From assembly GCA_017618215.1 (NCBI GenBank), contig JAFZUQ010000005.1, forward strand, positions 1-39,711: DNA of 39,711 nt, given 5' to 3'. A program made the position numbers and the translations under genes. Under the pieces are notes generated by a model. That model was not told where the DNA came from, searched no databases, and was given only the letters and a program-made list of their open reading frames with translations. Source of the DNA: Elusimicrobiaceae bacterium (GTDB lineage: Bacteria; Elusimicrobiota; Elusimicrobia; Elusimicrobiales; Elusimicrobiaceae). Below, piece by piece: positions 31,929-39,711 of this stretch (its first letter is position 1; each line of letters starts with the position of its first letter).

Positions 31929-33698
31929 ATGATTAAGTTATCAAATTACATTATCAGATTTTTAGAAAAAAAAGGTGTAAAGGAAGTTTTTATGCTCCCC
32001 GGCGGCGGTTGGATGCATTTACTTGATTCGCTCGGGCGTGCATCAAAGTTAAACTATACTTGTATGTTACATGAGCAAGCTGCTTCAATTGCTGCGGAAG
32101 CTTGCGCACAGTATAACAGAAATTTAGGTGTTGTTATGGTAACAACAGGCCCCGGCGGAACTAATGCAATAACGGGTGTAGGTGCTGCTTGGGTTGATTC
32201 TACCCCGATGTTAGTTTTATCAGGCCAAGTTAAGACGGCAGATTTGATCGGTAAAAGCCATCTCCGTCAAAAAGGTGCGCAAGAAATAAATATTATAGAT
32301 TTAGTCAAACCCATAACAAAATATGCCGTTTTAGTTACAAAAGCGGAAGATATTAAATATCATCTTGAGCGTGCTGTTTATGAAGCAACACATGGTAAAA
32401 AAGGGCCGGTTTGGCTTGATATTCCGCTTGATATTCAAGCAGCGATGATTGATGAAAATAAATTGAAAGGTTTTACCCCCCCTGTCGTTAAAAAAGACAA
32501 AACTTTATCTTCTAAAATTTCAAAAGTTATAGAACTTTTAAATAAAGCCAAACAACCTTTGATTTTGGCAGGTAACGGTATAAATTTAGCAGGTGCAAGG
32601 GAAGATTTTTTAAAACTTATTAAGACTTTGCAAGTTCCTGTTATGACGACTTGGAAAACTATTGATTTATTACCGAATAACTCCCCTTTATATGTCGGGC
32701 GCCCCGGTTCTATTGCGACAAGAGGTGCAAATTTTAATTTACAAAAGGCAGATTTTCTTTTGTGTTTAGGGGCGCGTTTAGATTTACCGCAGACGGCATT
32801 TAATTTTAAAAATTTCGGCAGAAATGCAAAGAAAGTTATTGTTGATATTGATGAGGCGGAACTAAAAAAGTTTTCAGAAATTTTTACCGTTAAAGCAGAT
32901 GCCAAAGATTTTGTATCAGAATTTTTAAAACAAATTAAAAAAGTAAATTATAAAAATACATCTTGGTTAAGAAGTTGCAAAGAAATGCTTGCAAAATATC
33001 CTTTAGTATTGCCGGAATTCAGAAAACAAAAAAAATATGTAAACCCCTATATTTTGCTTGAGGAACTTTCTAAAAACACGACTAAAAATGATTTAATTGT
33101 CCCGGGCAGTTCAGGTGCTTGCAGCGAAATTACCTGTCAGGCTTTTGAAGCAAAAGAAGGCCAAAGGTTTTTAAATAATCAGGGTTTTGGATCTATGGGT
33201 TTTGGTTTGCCGGCAGCGCTTGGTGCTGCAATTGAAAGTAAAAGGCGTACAATTTGTATAAACGGCGATGGCGGACTTCAATTAAATATTCAGGAACTTC
33301 AGACGCTTAAACGCCTAAATTTGCCGGTTAAATTATTTGTACTTAATAATCAAGGTTACGGCTCGATAAGAAATATGCAAAATAATCATTTTGCAGGCAA
33401 TTTAGTAGCAAGCGACGGTGTTAAAAATATGACTTTACCAGATATTATTAAACTTGCTAAAGCCTATGGCATAAAGTGTGAAAGAATAACGAATCAAAAT
33501 GATTTATCCGGCAAAATAAGGAAAATTTTAAACACAAAAGGCCCTTTTATTTGTGATGTTTTAATTGATCCCAAACAACAAACAATGCCACGTGTTTCTT
33601 CACAGAAATTACCGAACGGGAAAATGATTTCAAAACCTATTGAAGATATGTTTCCATTTTTACCGGAAAAGGAAATTAAGGAGAATTTGAAAATATGA
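31929..33698 (+). CDS. Acetolactate-synthase-like ThDP enzyme (candidate YerE-type branched-sugar synthase)
   Basis: ThDP-dependent enzyme of the acetohydroxyacid synthase fold. The 589-residue product has PYR-domain LHEQAAS with the cofactor-activating Glu49 and VTTGPGGTNAITGV. It also has a central FAD-fold domain (about 190-340) and a PP domain with the ThDP/Mg signature INGDGGLQLNIQEL...LNNQGYGSI (about 444-475). True acetolactate synthases normally sit with ilvN/ilvC. Here the gene lies 1 base after a NeuB-like gene and near CDP-dideoxyhexose genes. YerE, which adds a two-carbon unit from pyruvate to CDP-4-keto-3,6-dideoxyhexose, is an ALS homologue in just this setting. The assignment is inferred from context. 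Confidence 0.85.
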   Translation: MIKLSNYIIRFLEKKGVKEVFMLPGGGWMHLLDSLGRASKLNYTCMLHEQAASIAAEACAQYNRNLGVVMVTTGPGGTNAITGVGAAWVDSTPMLVLSGQVKTADLIGKSHLRQKGAQEINIIDLVKPITKYAVLVTKAEDIKYHLERAVYEATHGKKGPVWLDIPLDIQAAMIDENKLKGFTPPVVKKDKTLSSKISKVIELLNKAKQPLILAGNGINLAGAREDFLKLIKTLQVPVMTTWKTIDLLPNNSPLYVGRPGSIATRGANFNLQKADFLLCLGARLDLPQTAFNFKNFGRNAKKVIVDIDEAELKKFSEIFTVKADAKDFVSEFLKQIKKVNYKNTSWLRSCKEMLAKYPLVLPEFRKQKKYVNPYILLEELSKNTTKNDLIVPGSSGACSEITCQAFEAKEGQRFLNNQGFGSMGFGLPAALGAAIESKRRTICINGDGGLQLNIQELQTLKRLNLPVKLFVLNNQGYGSIRNMQNNHFAGNLVASDGVKNMTLPDIIKLAKAYGIKCERITNQNDLSGKIRKILNTKGPFICDVLIDPKQQTMPRVSSQKLPNGKMISKPIEDMFPFLPEKEIKENLKI

Positions 33699-34624
33699 AA
33701 AACACTACGAAAAACCCTTTATTTACATTGAAGGAAAAAATGATTAACTCAAAAATAGGCTTAAAAACAAAAGACTATATTTTGACCGGCCCTTTATGCG
33801 ATGTTTTTTATAAAACTATGCACTTTTTTAATTTATCTGATGCCAGCCATGCAAATAAAACTTTTTCCCATTTATTGGAAGATAACAACAAATATTTTAT
33901 AAAAAATGCTGACAGAGTACAAAATATTATCGATAATTTACAAGATGAAAAATCAAAATTAATTTATAAGCAGATGATAAAATACAGATGTACTTTTTTG
34001 AAGAAAGACCATCCGGAATTTTCTATATATGACCAATATTTCCCGAGGGATATAATCAAATTATCAGATAAAGAAGTTTTTATAGATTGCGGTGCGTATA
34101 CCGGAGATAGTATAAATAAATTTCTGAAATTTAGTAAAGATAAATATAAAAAAATAGTTGCTTTTGAACCTGATTTAGATAATGTTAAAAAATTGAGAGG
34201 GAATAAATTCAAAAATTGTGAAGTTATACAGGCAGCTGTTTGGGATAAAGAAGGTGAAGCTGAATTTTATCATTATAGCACAGATGCTCTATCGGCTAAA
34301 TTATCAAATACTCAAAGTTTAGCTGGCGAAACTAGAAAGGAATTTTCTAAATATAAAGTCAATTTAAAGGTGATAGATAATATTTCTGTATGTAAAGATG
34401 CGAGTTTTATAAAAATGGATATAGAAGGAGCTGAATTACCTGCTTTAAAAGGGGCGGTAAATATTATTAAAACTAATAAACCAAAATTGGCTATTTGTAT
34501 TTATCATTCTAATGAGGATATGTTACAAATTATTGAGTGGGTTCTATCTTTAAATTTGGGATATAAAATTTATGTGAGGTCGCATTTCGGCGGTTATGAA
34601 GATACCGTTATGTATGCGATATAA
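33695..34624 (+). CDS. FkbM-family SAM methyltransferase
   Basis: SAM-dependent methyltransferase, FkbM branch, generally O-methylating sugars or polyketides. The 309-residue product has about 130 residues of unrecognised N-terminal sequence, then EVFIDCGAYTGDSINKFL (SAM loop) and KIVAFEPDLDNVKKL. A late FIKMDIEGAELPALKGA follows, the FkbM hallmark. It overlaps the ThDP gene by 4 bases (ATGA). From here to 37629 the DNA is visibly more AT-rich than the rest of the window, consistent with acquired glycan genes. Confidence 0.9.
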   Translation: MKNTTKNPLFTLKEKMINSKIGLKTKDYILTGPLCDVFYKTMHFFNLSDASHANKTFSHLLEDNNKYFIKNADRVQNIIDNLQDEKSKLIYKQMIKYRCTFLKKDHPEFSIYDQYFPRDIIKLSDKEVFIDCGAYTGDSINKFLKFSKDKYKKIVAFEPDLDNVKKLRGNKFKNCEVIQAAVWDKEGEAEFYHYSTDALSAKLSNTQSLAGETRKEFSKYKVNLKVIDNISVCKDASFIKMDIEGAELPALKGAVNIIKTNKPKLAICIYHSNEDMLQIIEWVLSLNLGYKIYVRSHFGGYEDTVMYAI

Positions 34625-34630
34625 AACGTT

Positions 34631-35572
34631 ATGAAAAAGAAAATTTCAATAGTTTCAAGTGCTTTTAATGAAGAAGGTAATGTCGAAGTTCTTTACGAGA
34701 AAGTTAAAGAACAGATGCTGAAATTAGCGGATAAATACGATTATGAACAAATTGTTTTAGATAATGCTTCTACCGACAAAACCGCACAAAAACTCCGCGA
34801 AATTGCCGCTAAAGATAAAAGATTTAAAGTTATCTTAAATGCCCGTAATTTCGGGCATATACGCTCCCCGTATTACGGTATGTTGCAATGTAACGGGGAT
34901 GCGGTAATAAATATGGTTTCAGATTTGCAAGATCCGCCGGAACTTATACCTGAATTTATTAAACAATGGGAAGAAGGCAATAAAATTGTTGTTGGGCAAA
35001 AAATAAAGGCGGAAGAAAGTTTTGTCTTTTTCACAATTCGTAAATTTTATTATTGGCTTTTAAATAAAGCAAATGATACGGGGGCGGAATTAATTCCAAA
35101 TTTCACTGGTTTTGGTTTATACGATAAAGAAGTGATAAAACAATTACGCGAAATTGATGATCCTTACCCTTATTTGAGGGGGCTTGTCAGTGAGCTTGGT
35201 TATAAGAAGGCTATAATAACTTATGAACAACCGTTAAGAAAACGTGGTATTACAAAGAATAATTTTTATACTTTGTATGATATGGCGATGGTCGGTTTTA
35301 CTAATCACAGTAAAGTCCCACTTCGTTTAGCAGCATTTTGCGGCTTTTTACTTTCAGCTTTTAGTTTGGTTTTAGCTTTTATTTATCTGGTTTTAAAACT
35401 TATGTATTGGGATCGTTTCCCTATGGGTACGGCACCTATATTGATTGCTGTGTTTTTCTTTTCTTCAATGCAACTGTTCTTTATAGGTGTTATCGGGGAA
35501 TATTTAGGCGCGGTTTTAACGCAAGTTTTACACCGCCCATTAGTAATTGAAAAAGAAAGAATTAATTTTTAA
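34631..35572 (+). CDS. GT2 polyprenyl-phosphate glycosyltransferase (GtrB/DPM1-like)
   Basis: Transfers a sugar from a nucleotide donor to polyprenyl phosphate at the cytoplasmic face. The 313-residue product has the GT2 domain (about 1-225) with VSSAFNEEGNVEVLYEKV, VLDNASTDKT, NARNFGHIRSPYYGM and VSDLQDPPELIPEF as the DXD region. Two C-terminal membrane helices follow (about 236-262 and 270-298), and a typical IGEYLGAVLTQVLHRP end. This layout matches GtrB/ArnC-type enzymes. The start is 6 bases after FkbM with no clear ribosome site. Confidence 0.92.
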   Translation: MKKKISIVSSAFNEEGNVEVLYEKVKEQMLKLADKYDYEQIVLDNASTDKTAQKLREIAAKDKRFKVILNARNFGHIRSPYYGMLQCNGDAVINMVSDLQDPPELIPEFIKQWEEGNKIVVGQKIKAEESFVFFTIRKFYYWLLNKANDTGAELIPNFTGFGLYDKEVIKQLREIDDPYPYLRGLVSELGYKKAIITYEQPLRKRGITKNNFYTLYDMAMVGFTNHSKVPLRLAAFCGFLLSAFSLVLAFIYLVLKLMYWDRFPMGTAPILIAVFFFSSMQLFFIGVIGEYLGAVLTQVLHRPLVIEKERINF

Positions 35573-35579
35573 AAGATTT

Positions 35580-36692
35580 ATGAAAAATTGTAAATTATGC
35601 GGAAATACATTAACAAAACCGGTTTTTGTCTTACCTAATACGCCAAATGCACAGGGATTTGTCGCCCAAAGAATAAGAAGTGCCGGCAATCTAGAAATAT
35701 TTGAATGTCCTTGTTGCCATTTAGTTCAACTTGCATGTAAACCTGTTAATTATTATAAGGAAGTTATACGATCGACAAATGTCTCTAAGGAAATGCGTAC
35801 TTTACGTTTAAAACAATTTAAACAATTTTTTAAGAAATATAAATGTAAAAAAACTATTGAAATAGGATGCGGAACAGGCGATTATCTTGAAATTTTAACT
35901 AAAGTTAATAACGATTCTTTTGGTTTAGAAGCCGGCAAAAAAAGTATTAATGTTTGTAAAGATAAAGATCTCAAAGTTTTTGAGGGTTATTTGGATAAAG
36001 AGAATAGCAAAATACAAAAAGCTCCTTATGACAGCTTTATAATGATGAATTTTTTAGAGCATTTCCCCCACCCTTTGACTGCTTTAAAAGCAATTTATAA
36101 TAATTTGAGTGTTAATGCTTATGGAATTATTGAAGTACCTAATTTTGAGGAGACAATAAAAGAAAGTAATTTTCTTGATTTTGTTCCGGATCATTTGCTT
36201 TATTTTACAAAAGATACTTTAGCTTTAATGCTGGGTTTAGCAGGCTTTGAAGTAATTAAAATCGATAGCGTTTTCCACGAATATATACTGCAAGCAGAAG
36301 TAAAGAAAAGAAGTAATCATTCTTATACTGCTTTTAATGCTGAAGTTTTAAAAAATAAAAAACAAATAAAAGATTTGCTAAAAAAAATTCCTAATAGAGA
36401 ATTAGCAATTTGGGGTGCAGGTCATCAATCTTTAACTTTAATGAGTGTTGCCGGTTTAGACGATAAAAAAATTAAATATGTGATTGATAGCGCACCTTTT
36501 AAACAAAACAAATTAACCCCGGCTACTTTTATACCTATTGTAAGCCCACTATATTTTAAACAAAATTTGCCTAAAGCGGTTTTAGTTATTGCAGGTGGTT
36601 ATAATAGTGAAATAGTACAACAAATTAAAAAATATAATTTGAAAATAAAAGTATTTTCTTTCGATAAAGGTATTTTAAAAAATGAAAAATAA
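35580..36692 (+). CDS. Zinc-binding sugar C-methyltransferase-like protein
   Basis: The three-part layout is that of NDP-hexose C-methyltransferases. A zinc-binding N-terminus has CKLC (Cys4, Cys7) and CPCC (43-46). A SAM-binding core has IEIGCGTGDYLEIL near 95-110 and NFLEHFPHPLTAL. A C-terminal domain has ELAIWGAGHQSLTLMSVAGLDDKK. Such enzymes place a methyl branch on a keto-sugar or methylate a linked position. The 370-residue length is a little short of the 400-415 typical. I start at 35580; a TTG 11 codons upstream lies inside the GT2 gene. It overlaps the following SDR gene by 11 bases. Confidence 0.88.
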   Translation: MKNCKLCGNTLTKPVFVLPNTPNAQGFVAQRIRSAGNLEIFECPCCHLVQLACKPVNYYKEVIRSTNVSKEMRTLRLKQFKQFFKKYKCKKTIEIGCGTGDYLEILTKVNNDSFGLEAGKKSINVCKDKDLKVFEGYLDKENSKIQKAPYDSFIMMNFLEHFPHPLTALKAIYNNLSVNAYGIIEVPNFEETIKESNFLDFVPDHLLYFTKDTLALMLGLAGFEVIKIDSVFHEYILQAEVKKRSNHSYTAFNAEVLKNKKQIKDLLKKIPNRELAIWGAGHQSLTLMSVAGLDDKKIKYVIDSAPFKQNKLTPATFIPIVSPLYFKQNLPKAVLVIAGGYNSEIVQQIKKYNLKIKVFSFDKGILKNEK

Positions 36693-37629
36693 ATTTAAAG
36701 TAATTATTTTGGGAGCAAATTCCCATATAGCAAAAGGCCTTATTTATAATTTAGTTTGTGACGATAATTTCGAGCTATATTTGTATACCACAAATAAAGA
36801 CAAAACAAAAACTTTCCTTAAAACATTGAATATAAAAGCAAATATTTTTGTTAAAAATTATGGTCAAAATTTCCCTAAGAATGCAGATTTGATTATTAAT
36901 TGCGTCGGTCCGGGTACCCCCAAATCGATGAATGGCCATTATGAAAAATGGTTCTTTTTACTTGAAAAGTTTGATAATTTGTGCCTCTCTTATCTTGAAA
37001 AAAGCCCAAAAACACTTTATGTCCACTTTAGCAGCGGTGCAGTTTACGGCACTTTGAAAGATGCAGCTACAAAGGATTCCGTAAATGATTTTCCCGTAAA
37101 TGATTTAAATTGGCAGCGTTTTTACGGTTTGTCAAAATTATATGCAGAAGGTAAACACCGTGCTTTGTTTGCTTATAATATTGTAGACTTGCGTGTTTTT
37201 TCTTATTTCAGCCGTTTTATAAATATTCATGAAGATTATTTTTTACCGAATATAATTAATGCAATTAAAAATAATCAAGTTCTTGAAATAACTCAAGATG
37301 ATATGGTTAGGGATTTTATTTCCACTAAAGACTTGTTTAAACTTATTTTAACTTGTTTAAAATATTCTAAAAAACAAATACTAAATTTACCACTTGATGT
37401 AATAAGTAAAAAACCTATTACAAAAAAACAAATACTTAATTTTTTTGTTAAAAATTACGGATTAAAATATAAGGTATCAAAAGGTTTAGAAATTAAAAAT
37501 TCGGGCGGTGTTAAAAATAATTATTACTCTAAATACAAAGAACCGTTTAAAAAAATTGGGTTTACCCCTTCGCAAACTTCTTTGGAAACTCTAAAAATAG
37601 AAACAGCCCGTTTATTATCTAAAAAATAA
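36682..37629 (+). CDS. Extended SDR: NAD-dependent epimerase/4-ketoreductase-like
   Basis: The 315-residue product has the N-terminal nucleotide-binding loop VIILGANSHIAKGL and a catalytic YGLSK (Tyr-x3-Lys, about residues 149-153). VHFSSGAVYGT upstream supplies the Ser, and DMVRDFISTKDL is an epimerase-type block. It is a sugar epimerase or reductase. In CDP-yersiniose synthesis an SDR (YerF) reduces the acetyl branch after YerE, and this gene could play that part. That is inference from context. Its stop codon directly abuts, with no base between, the stop codon of the converging oppC. Confidence 0.85.
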   Translation: MKNKFKVIILGANSHIAKGLIYNLVCDDNFELYLYTTNKDKTKTFLKTLNIKANIFVKNYGQNFPKNADLIINCVGPGTPKSMNGHYEKWFFLLEKFDNLCLSYLEKSPKTLYVHFSSGAVYGTLKDAATKDSVNDFPVNDLNWQRFYGLSKLYAEGKHRALFAYNIVDLRVFSYFSRFINIHEDYFLPNIINAIKNNQVLEITQDDMVRDFISTKDLFKLILTCLKYSKKQILNLPLDVISKKPITKKQILNFFVKNYGLKYKVSKGLEIKNSGGVKNNYYSKYKEPFKKIGFTPSQTSLETLKIETARLLSKK

Positions 37630-38502
37630 TTAGCGGATATTAGATTTTGGATCTAAAATATCTCTAAGGCCGTCGCCAAGTAAGTTCCAAGATAACACAA
37701 ATAATACAAGTGCTCCGCCGGGGAAAATCAGCGTATACCAATAAGCAAAAGGGTTGCCGTAAGTGCCAAGTATCCAATTACGTGAAAGTGCTACAAGTTG
37801 CCCCCAATCTGCCGTTCCGGCAGGAACACCAAGCCCTAGGAAGCTTAAAGAAGATGCAGTTAAAACAATATACCCCATATCAAGCCCTGCCATAATGATT
37901 AGAGGACTTAGAGCATTTGGGAAAATGTGCCTGAAAAATATATGCAAACCGCCGGCGCCCATAGCACGTGCGGAAGCGACATAATCAAGTTCTTTTATCT
38001 TTAAAACTTCCCCCCTTATCAAACGAGCATAGGAAGGCCAGGCAACAACCGTTAAAGCAAGCAGCATATTTAGCATACCGCGTCCAAGTAAAGCCGCGAT
38101 AACCATAGCAAGCACCATAGAGGGAACTGCAAAAACTATATCGGTTAAACGCATTAAAACTTCGTCAATAATTCCGCCTTTATATCCCGCAAGGCCACCG
38201 ATTAGAACCCCTATAATCACGGCAAAAAACACTACAATTAATGAGATTTTAAAAGCAAGACGCGCCCCCCAAATTACGCCGTAATAAAGATCATATTGAT
38301 TTTCGGTAGTACCAAATAAATGTGTTTGGCTTGGGTGCATAGGTTCAATTTCATAACTTGCCTGCGGCATTTTATAACTGTCTTGCGGGTTTTGCGGTTT
38401 TGCCAAAAAAGGTGCAAGCAAGGCTGTCAAGCCGAATAAGGCAATAAACACAAGCCCCGTAAGCGAAGTTTTATTTTGTAGTAATTGTTTTATAACTCTC
38501 AT
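37630..38502 (-). CDS. oppC: Oligopeptide ABC transporter permease, OppC/DppC type
   Basis: Inner-membrane permease subunit of the peptide importer. The 290-residue product has a first helix at about 14-33, then a periplasmic stretch with HLFGTTENQYDLYYGVIWGAR. The remaining helices follow, with the EAA-type loop YVASARAMGAGGLHIFFRHIFPNALSPLI that docks the ATPase. It ends ...GDGLRDILDPKSNIR, the normal OppC end, so it is intact. It overlaps oppB by 4 bases. Its expected neighbour oppD is missing here and lies 12.3 kb away beyond the glycan cassette. Confidence 0.94.
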   Translation of the reverse strand: MRVIKQLLQNKTSLTGLVFIALFGLTALLAPFLAKPQNPQDSYKMPQASYEIEPMHPSQTHLFGTTENQYDLYYGVIWGARLAFKISLIVVFFAVIIGVLIGGLAGYKGGIIDEVLMRLTDIVFAVPSMVLAMVIAALLGRGMLNMLLALTVVAWPSYARLIRGEVLKIKELDYVASARAMGAGGLHIFFRHIFPNALSPLIIMAGLDMGYIVLTASSLSFLGLGVPAGTADWGQLVALSRNWILGTYGNPFAYWYTLIFPGGALVLFVLSWNLLGDGLRDILDPKSNIR

Positions 38503-39524
38503 TTTAACCTAATTCTCGGGTCGCAAACCCTATATAAAATATCGGCAACTAAATTACCGAATACAAACAAAAACGCAACAACCAAAGAAAATCCTAAAAT
38601 GCCTGCAATATCAAGCTGCCTTGCGCACTCCACACCAAAGCGGCCAAGCCCGTTATAATCAAACACAGTTTCCACAATAACCGTTCCCCCCAGTAAACGT
38701 ATAAATTGTATACTTGCTAAAGTTAAAGCCGGTATTAAAGCATTTCTGACGGCATGGTTTAAAATTACGCGCGTTTCACTTAGTCCGCGCGCGCGTGCGG
38801 CAGTTATATAATCTTTAGAAAGTTCTTCTATTAAACTAGAGCGCATAACCTGCATTTGTAAGGCAAAAGAGCCGAAACACAAAGTCAAGGCCGGTAAAAC
38901 TAAATGGTTTAAAACATCAAAAAATACGTAAAAATTTAGGTTAAGCAAAGCATCAATTAAAGAAAACCCTGTATAATTTTTAAACCCTGGGCCGTTTATA
39001 ATGAGGTCTGCCGAAAGCGAATATTCCCCCGGCGAAAATAAGTGATATTTACCATAAAAAATCATCAAGAGTATTAACCCCAAAACAAATAGTGGCAAGG
39101 AAAACCCTGAAAGTGATATAAAACGAAGTATTTTGTCTATAAATTTACCTTTATTAATAGCCGCTAAAATACCAAATAACAAGCCGAAGAATAAAACTAA
39201 TATTATTGTAACAACGGCAAGCTGTGCTGTTGCCGGGAAGTAACTTTTTATAGCTTGACTTACGGGCATACCGGCACTTTCGGAGTAACCTAAATCCCCT
39301 TTCACTATTTTGCCGAGCCACCGCCCATATTGCACTAAAACAGGGGCATTTAAATCATATTTATCTATAACTTCTTGAAGGGATGATAATTGCTTTGCAT
39401 CTTTGACGTAAAGTGCGGCGCGTGTTTCCGGCGGCAAATTAGAAGATAATAAAAACAAAAAGAAACTTACCCCGAGTAAAACGAGGGGCAAAGCAATTAG
39501 GCGGCGCAAAATAAACTTAAGCAT
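38499..39524 (-). CDS. oppB: Oligopeptide ABC transporter permease, OppB/DppB type
   Basis: Inner-membrane permease subunit. The 341-residue product begins with the typical LKFILRRLIALPLVLLGVSFFLFLL helix and has GDLGYSESAGMPVSQAIKSYFPAT. The EAA loop is DYITAARARGLSETRVILNHAVRNALIPALT, and it ends ADILYRVCDPRIRLK. Length is normal. No Shine-Dalgarno site is visible. A TATAAT lies only 8 bases before the ATG, which suggests a leaderless transcript. Confidence 0.94.
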   Translation of the reverse strand: MLKFILRRLIALPLVLLGVSFFLFLLSSNLPPETRAALYVKDAKQLSSLQEVIDKYDLNAPVLVQYGRWLGKIVKGDLGYSESAGMPVSQAIKSYFPATAQLAVVTIILVLFFGLLFGILAAINKGKFIDKILRFISLSGFSLPLFVLGLILLMIFYGKYHLFSPGEYSLSADLIINGPGFKNYTGFSLIDALLNLNFYVFFDVLNHLVLPALTLCFGSFALQMQVMRSSLIEELSKDYITAARARGLSETRVILNHAVRNALIPALTLASIQFIRLLGGTVIVETVFDYNGLGRFGVECARQLDIAGILGFSLVVAFLFVFGNLVADILYRVCDPRIRLK

Positions 39525-39532
39525 AGTGATAT

Positions 39533-39538
39533 ATTATA
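39533..39538 (-). promoter_or_regulatory. -10 element upstream of oppB
   Basis: Consensus TATAAT on the minus strand, 8 bases before the oppB ATG. The best -35 is weak (TTGTTA at 15-base spacing). The predicted start is at or within 1-2 bases of the ATG. Confidence 0.4.
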
Positions 39539-39570
39539 ATATTTGGCGAGTTTTAACAAGAAAAAAAGGT

Positions 39571-39711
39571 TTAAAAAGTACCGAGTTTTGAATCTTTGAT
39601 TAGTCTTTCGCTCGTCTTTTGGTAACTGTCCATAAACTTATCTTCTATATTTTGCTTCCGTTTAATTTCTTGGGTTTCTATTTCGTTTAAAAAACTTTCC
39701 GCTTGGTAGAC
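39571..39711 (-). CDS. C-terminal end of an unknown protein (cut by window edge)
   Basis: The minus strand is open from the window edge for 46 codons to a TAA at 39571, in one unbroken frame. The visible part is highly charged and helix-like (FLNEIETQEIKRKQNIEDKF, then SYQKTSERLIKDSKLGTF). It might form a coiled coil. I do not recognise it. By operon logic a peptide-binding OppA could be expected upstream of oppB, but this end does not look like one to me. The gap to oppB is 46 bases. Confidence 0.6.
   Translation of the reverse strand, partial: VYQAESFLNEIETQEIKRKQNIEDKFMDSYQKTSERLIKDSKLGTF

Noticed and set aside
32435..32905. A 156-codon minus-strand frame inside the ThDP enzyme gene
   Set aside because: It is antisense to a gene with clear cofactor motifs and shows only a hydrophobic, compositionally biased product.
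37600..37660. Direct repeats or an attachment site at the oppC junction
   Set aside because: I found no matching repeat at the oppD junction near 25339, no tRNA, and no integrase gene; the insertion mechanism is left open.
39571..39711. The partial gene at the right edge as OppA
   Set aside because: The position fits, but the visible end is charged and helix-like and shows no feature of a peptide-binding protein.

Overview
This window is about 39.7 kb of AT-rich, gene-dense bacterial chromosome with standard-code genes. Kdo transferase (waaA), GT9 heptosyltransferase-like proteins, an MsbA-like exporter and lipobox lipoproteins point to a diderm (Gram-negative) organism. Peptide import, several peptidases, an acyl-ACP thioesterase and a Cys-rich pseudopilin-like protein fit a host- or gut-associated anaerobe. 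I lean towards Elusimicrobiota, from gene content and gestalt only; this is an inference and not proven by any single marker. I saw no rRNA, tRNA, transposase, integrase or CRISPR array.

Layout. (1) 1-2258, minus strand: a CCTGT pentamer tract at the edge, GC-rich hairpins, a strong terminator, then tsf and rpsB behind an extended -10 promoter and a structured leader of about 120 nt. (2) 2213-6343, minus: a four-gene unit of Cys-repeat pseudopilin-like protein, acyl-ACP thioesterase, M29 aminopeptidase and a secreted HExxH peptidase, followed by a fossil of an M29 gene end. (3) 6351-14923, minus: a tightly overlapping ten-gene unit, yajC-secD-secF-unknown-LPLAT-waaA-GT9-small membrane protein-maf-trxB, which couples membrane protein export to lipid A/core assembly. 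(4) 14969-16213, plus: a lone GT9-like gene that may be leaderless. (5) 16236-18788, minus: ankyrin lipoprotein, dCMP deaminase and a membrane-anchored TPR protein, with a terminator. (6) 18816-20569: a plus-strand M15 peptidase with an overlapping 30-residue microprotein, facing a second, membrane-anchored ankyrin protein.

(7) 20598-39711 is the most interesting part. An oligopeptide ABC transporter is split: oppB-oppC lie at 37630-39524 and oppD-oppF at 23652-25338, all on the minus strand. A 12.3-kb glycan cassette sits exactly between oppC and oppD. The cassette fires outward from one compact pair of back-to-back extended -10 promoters (28572-28601). Leftward are rfbF-rfbG-rfbH (CDP-4-keto-3,6-dideoxyhexose chemistry), running with almost no gap into oppD-oppF-pepT-DUF192-exported M20 peptidase. 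Rightward are an MsbA-like exporter, a NeuB-cupin fusion, an acetolactate-synthase-like ThDP enzyme, an FkbM methyltransferase, a polyprenyl-phosphate-type GT2, a zinc-binding C-methyltransferase and an SDR reductase.

Working together: rfbFGH plus a ThDP enzyme and an SDR resembles the logic of CDP-yersiniose synthesis, in which YerE adds a two-carbon branch to a CDP-4-keto-3,6-dideoxyhexose and YerF reduces it. The DdhD/AscD-type reductase is not in the window, and neither are NeuA or NeuC homologues for the NeuB-like protein. The best reading is an unusual branched-sugar or nonulosonate-like surface glycan pathway whose product is unknown.
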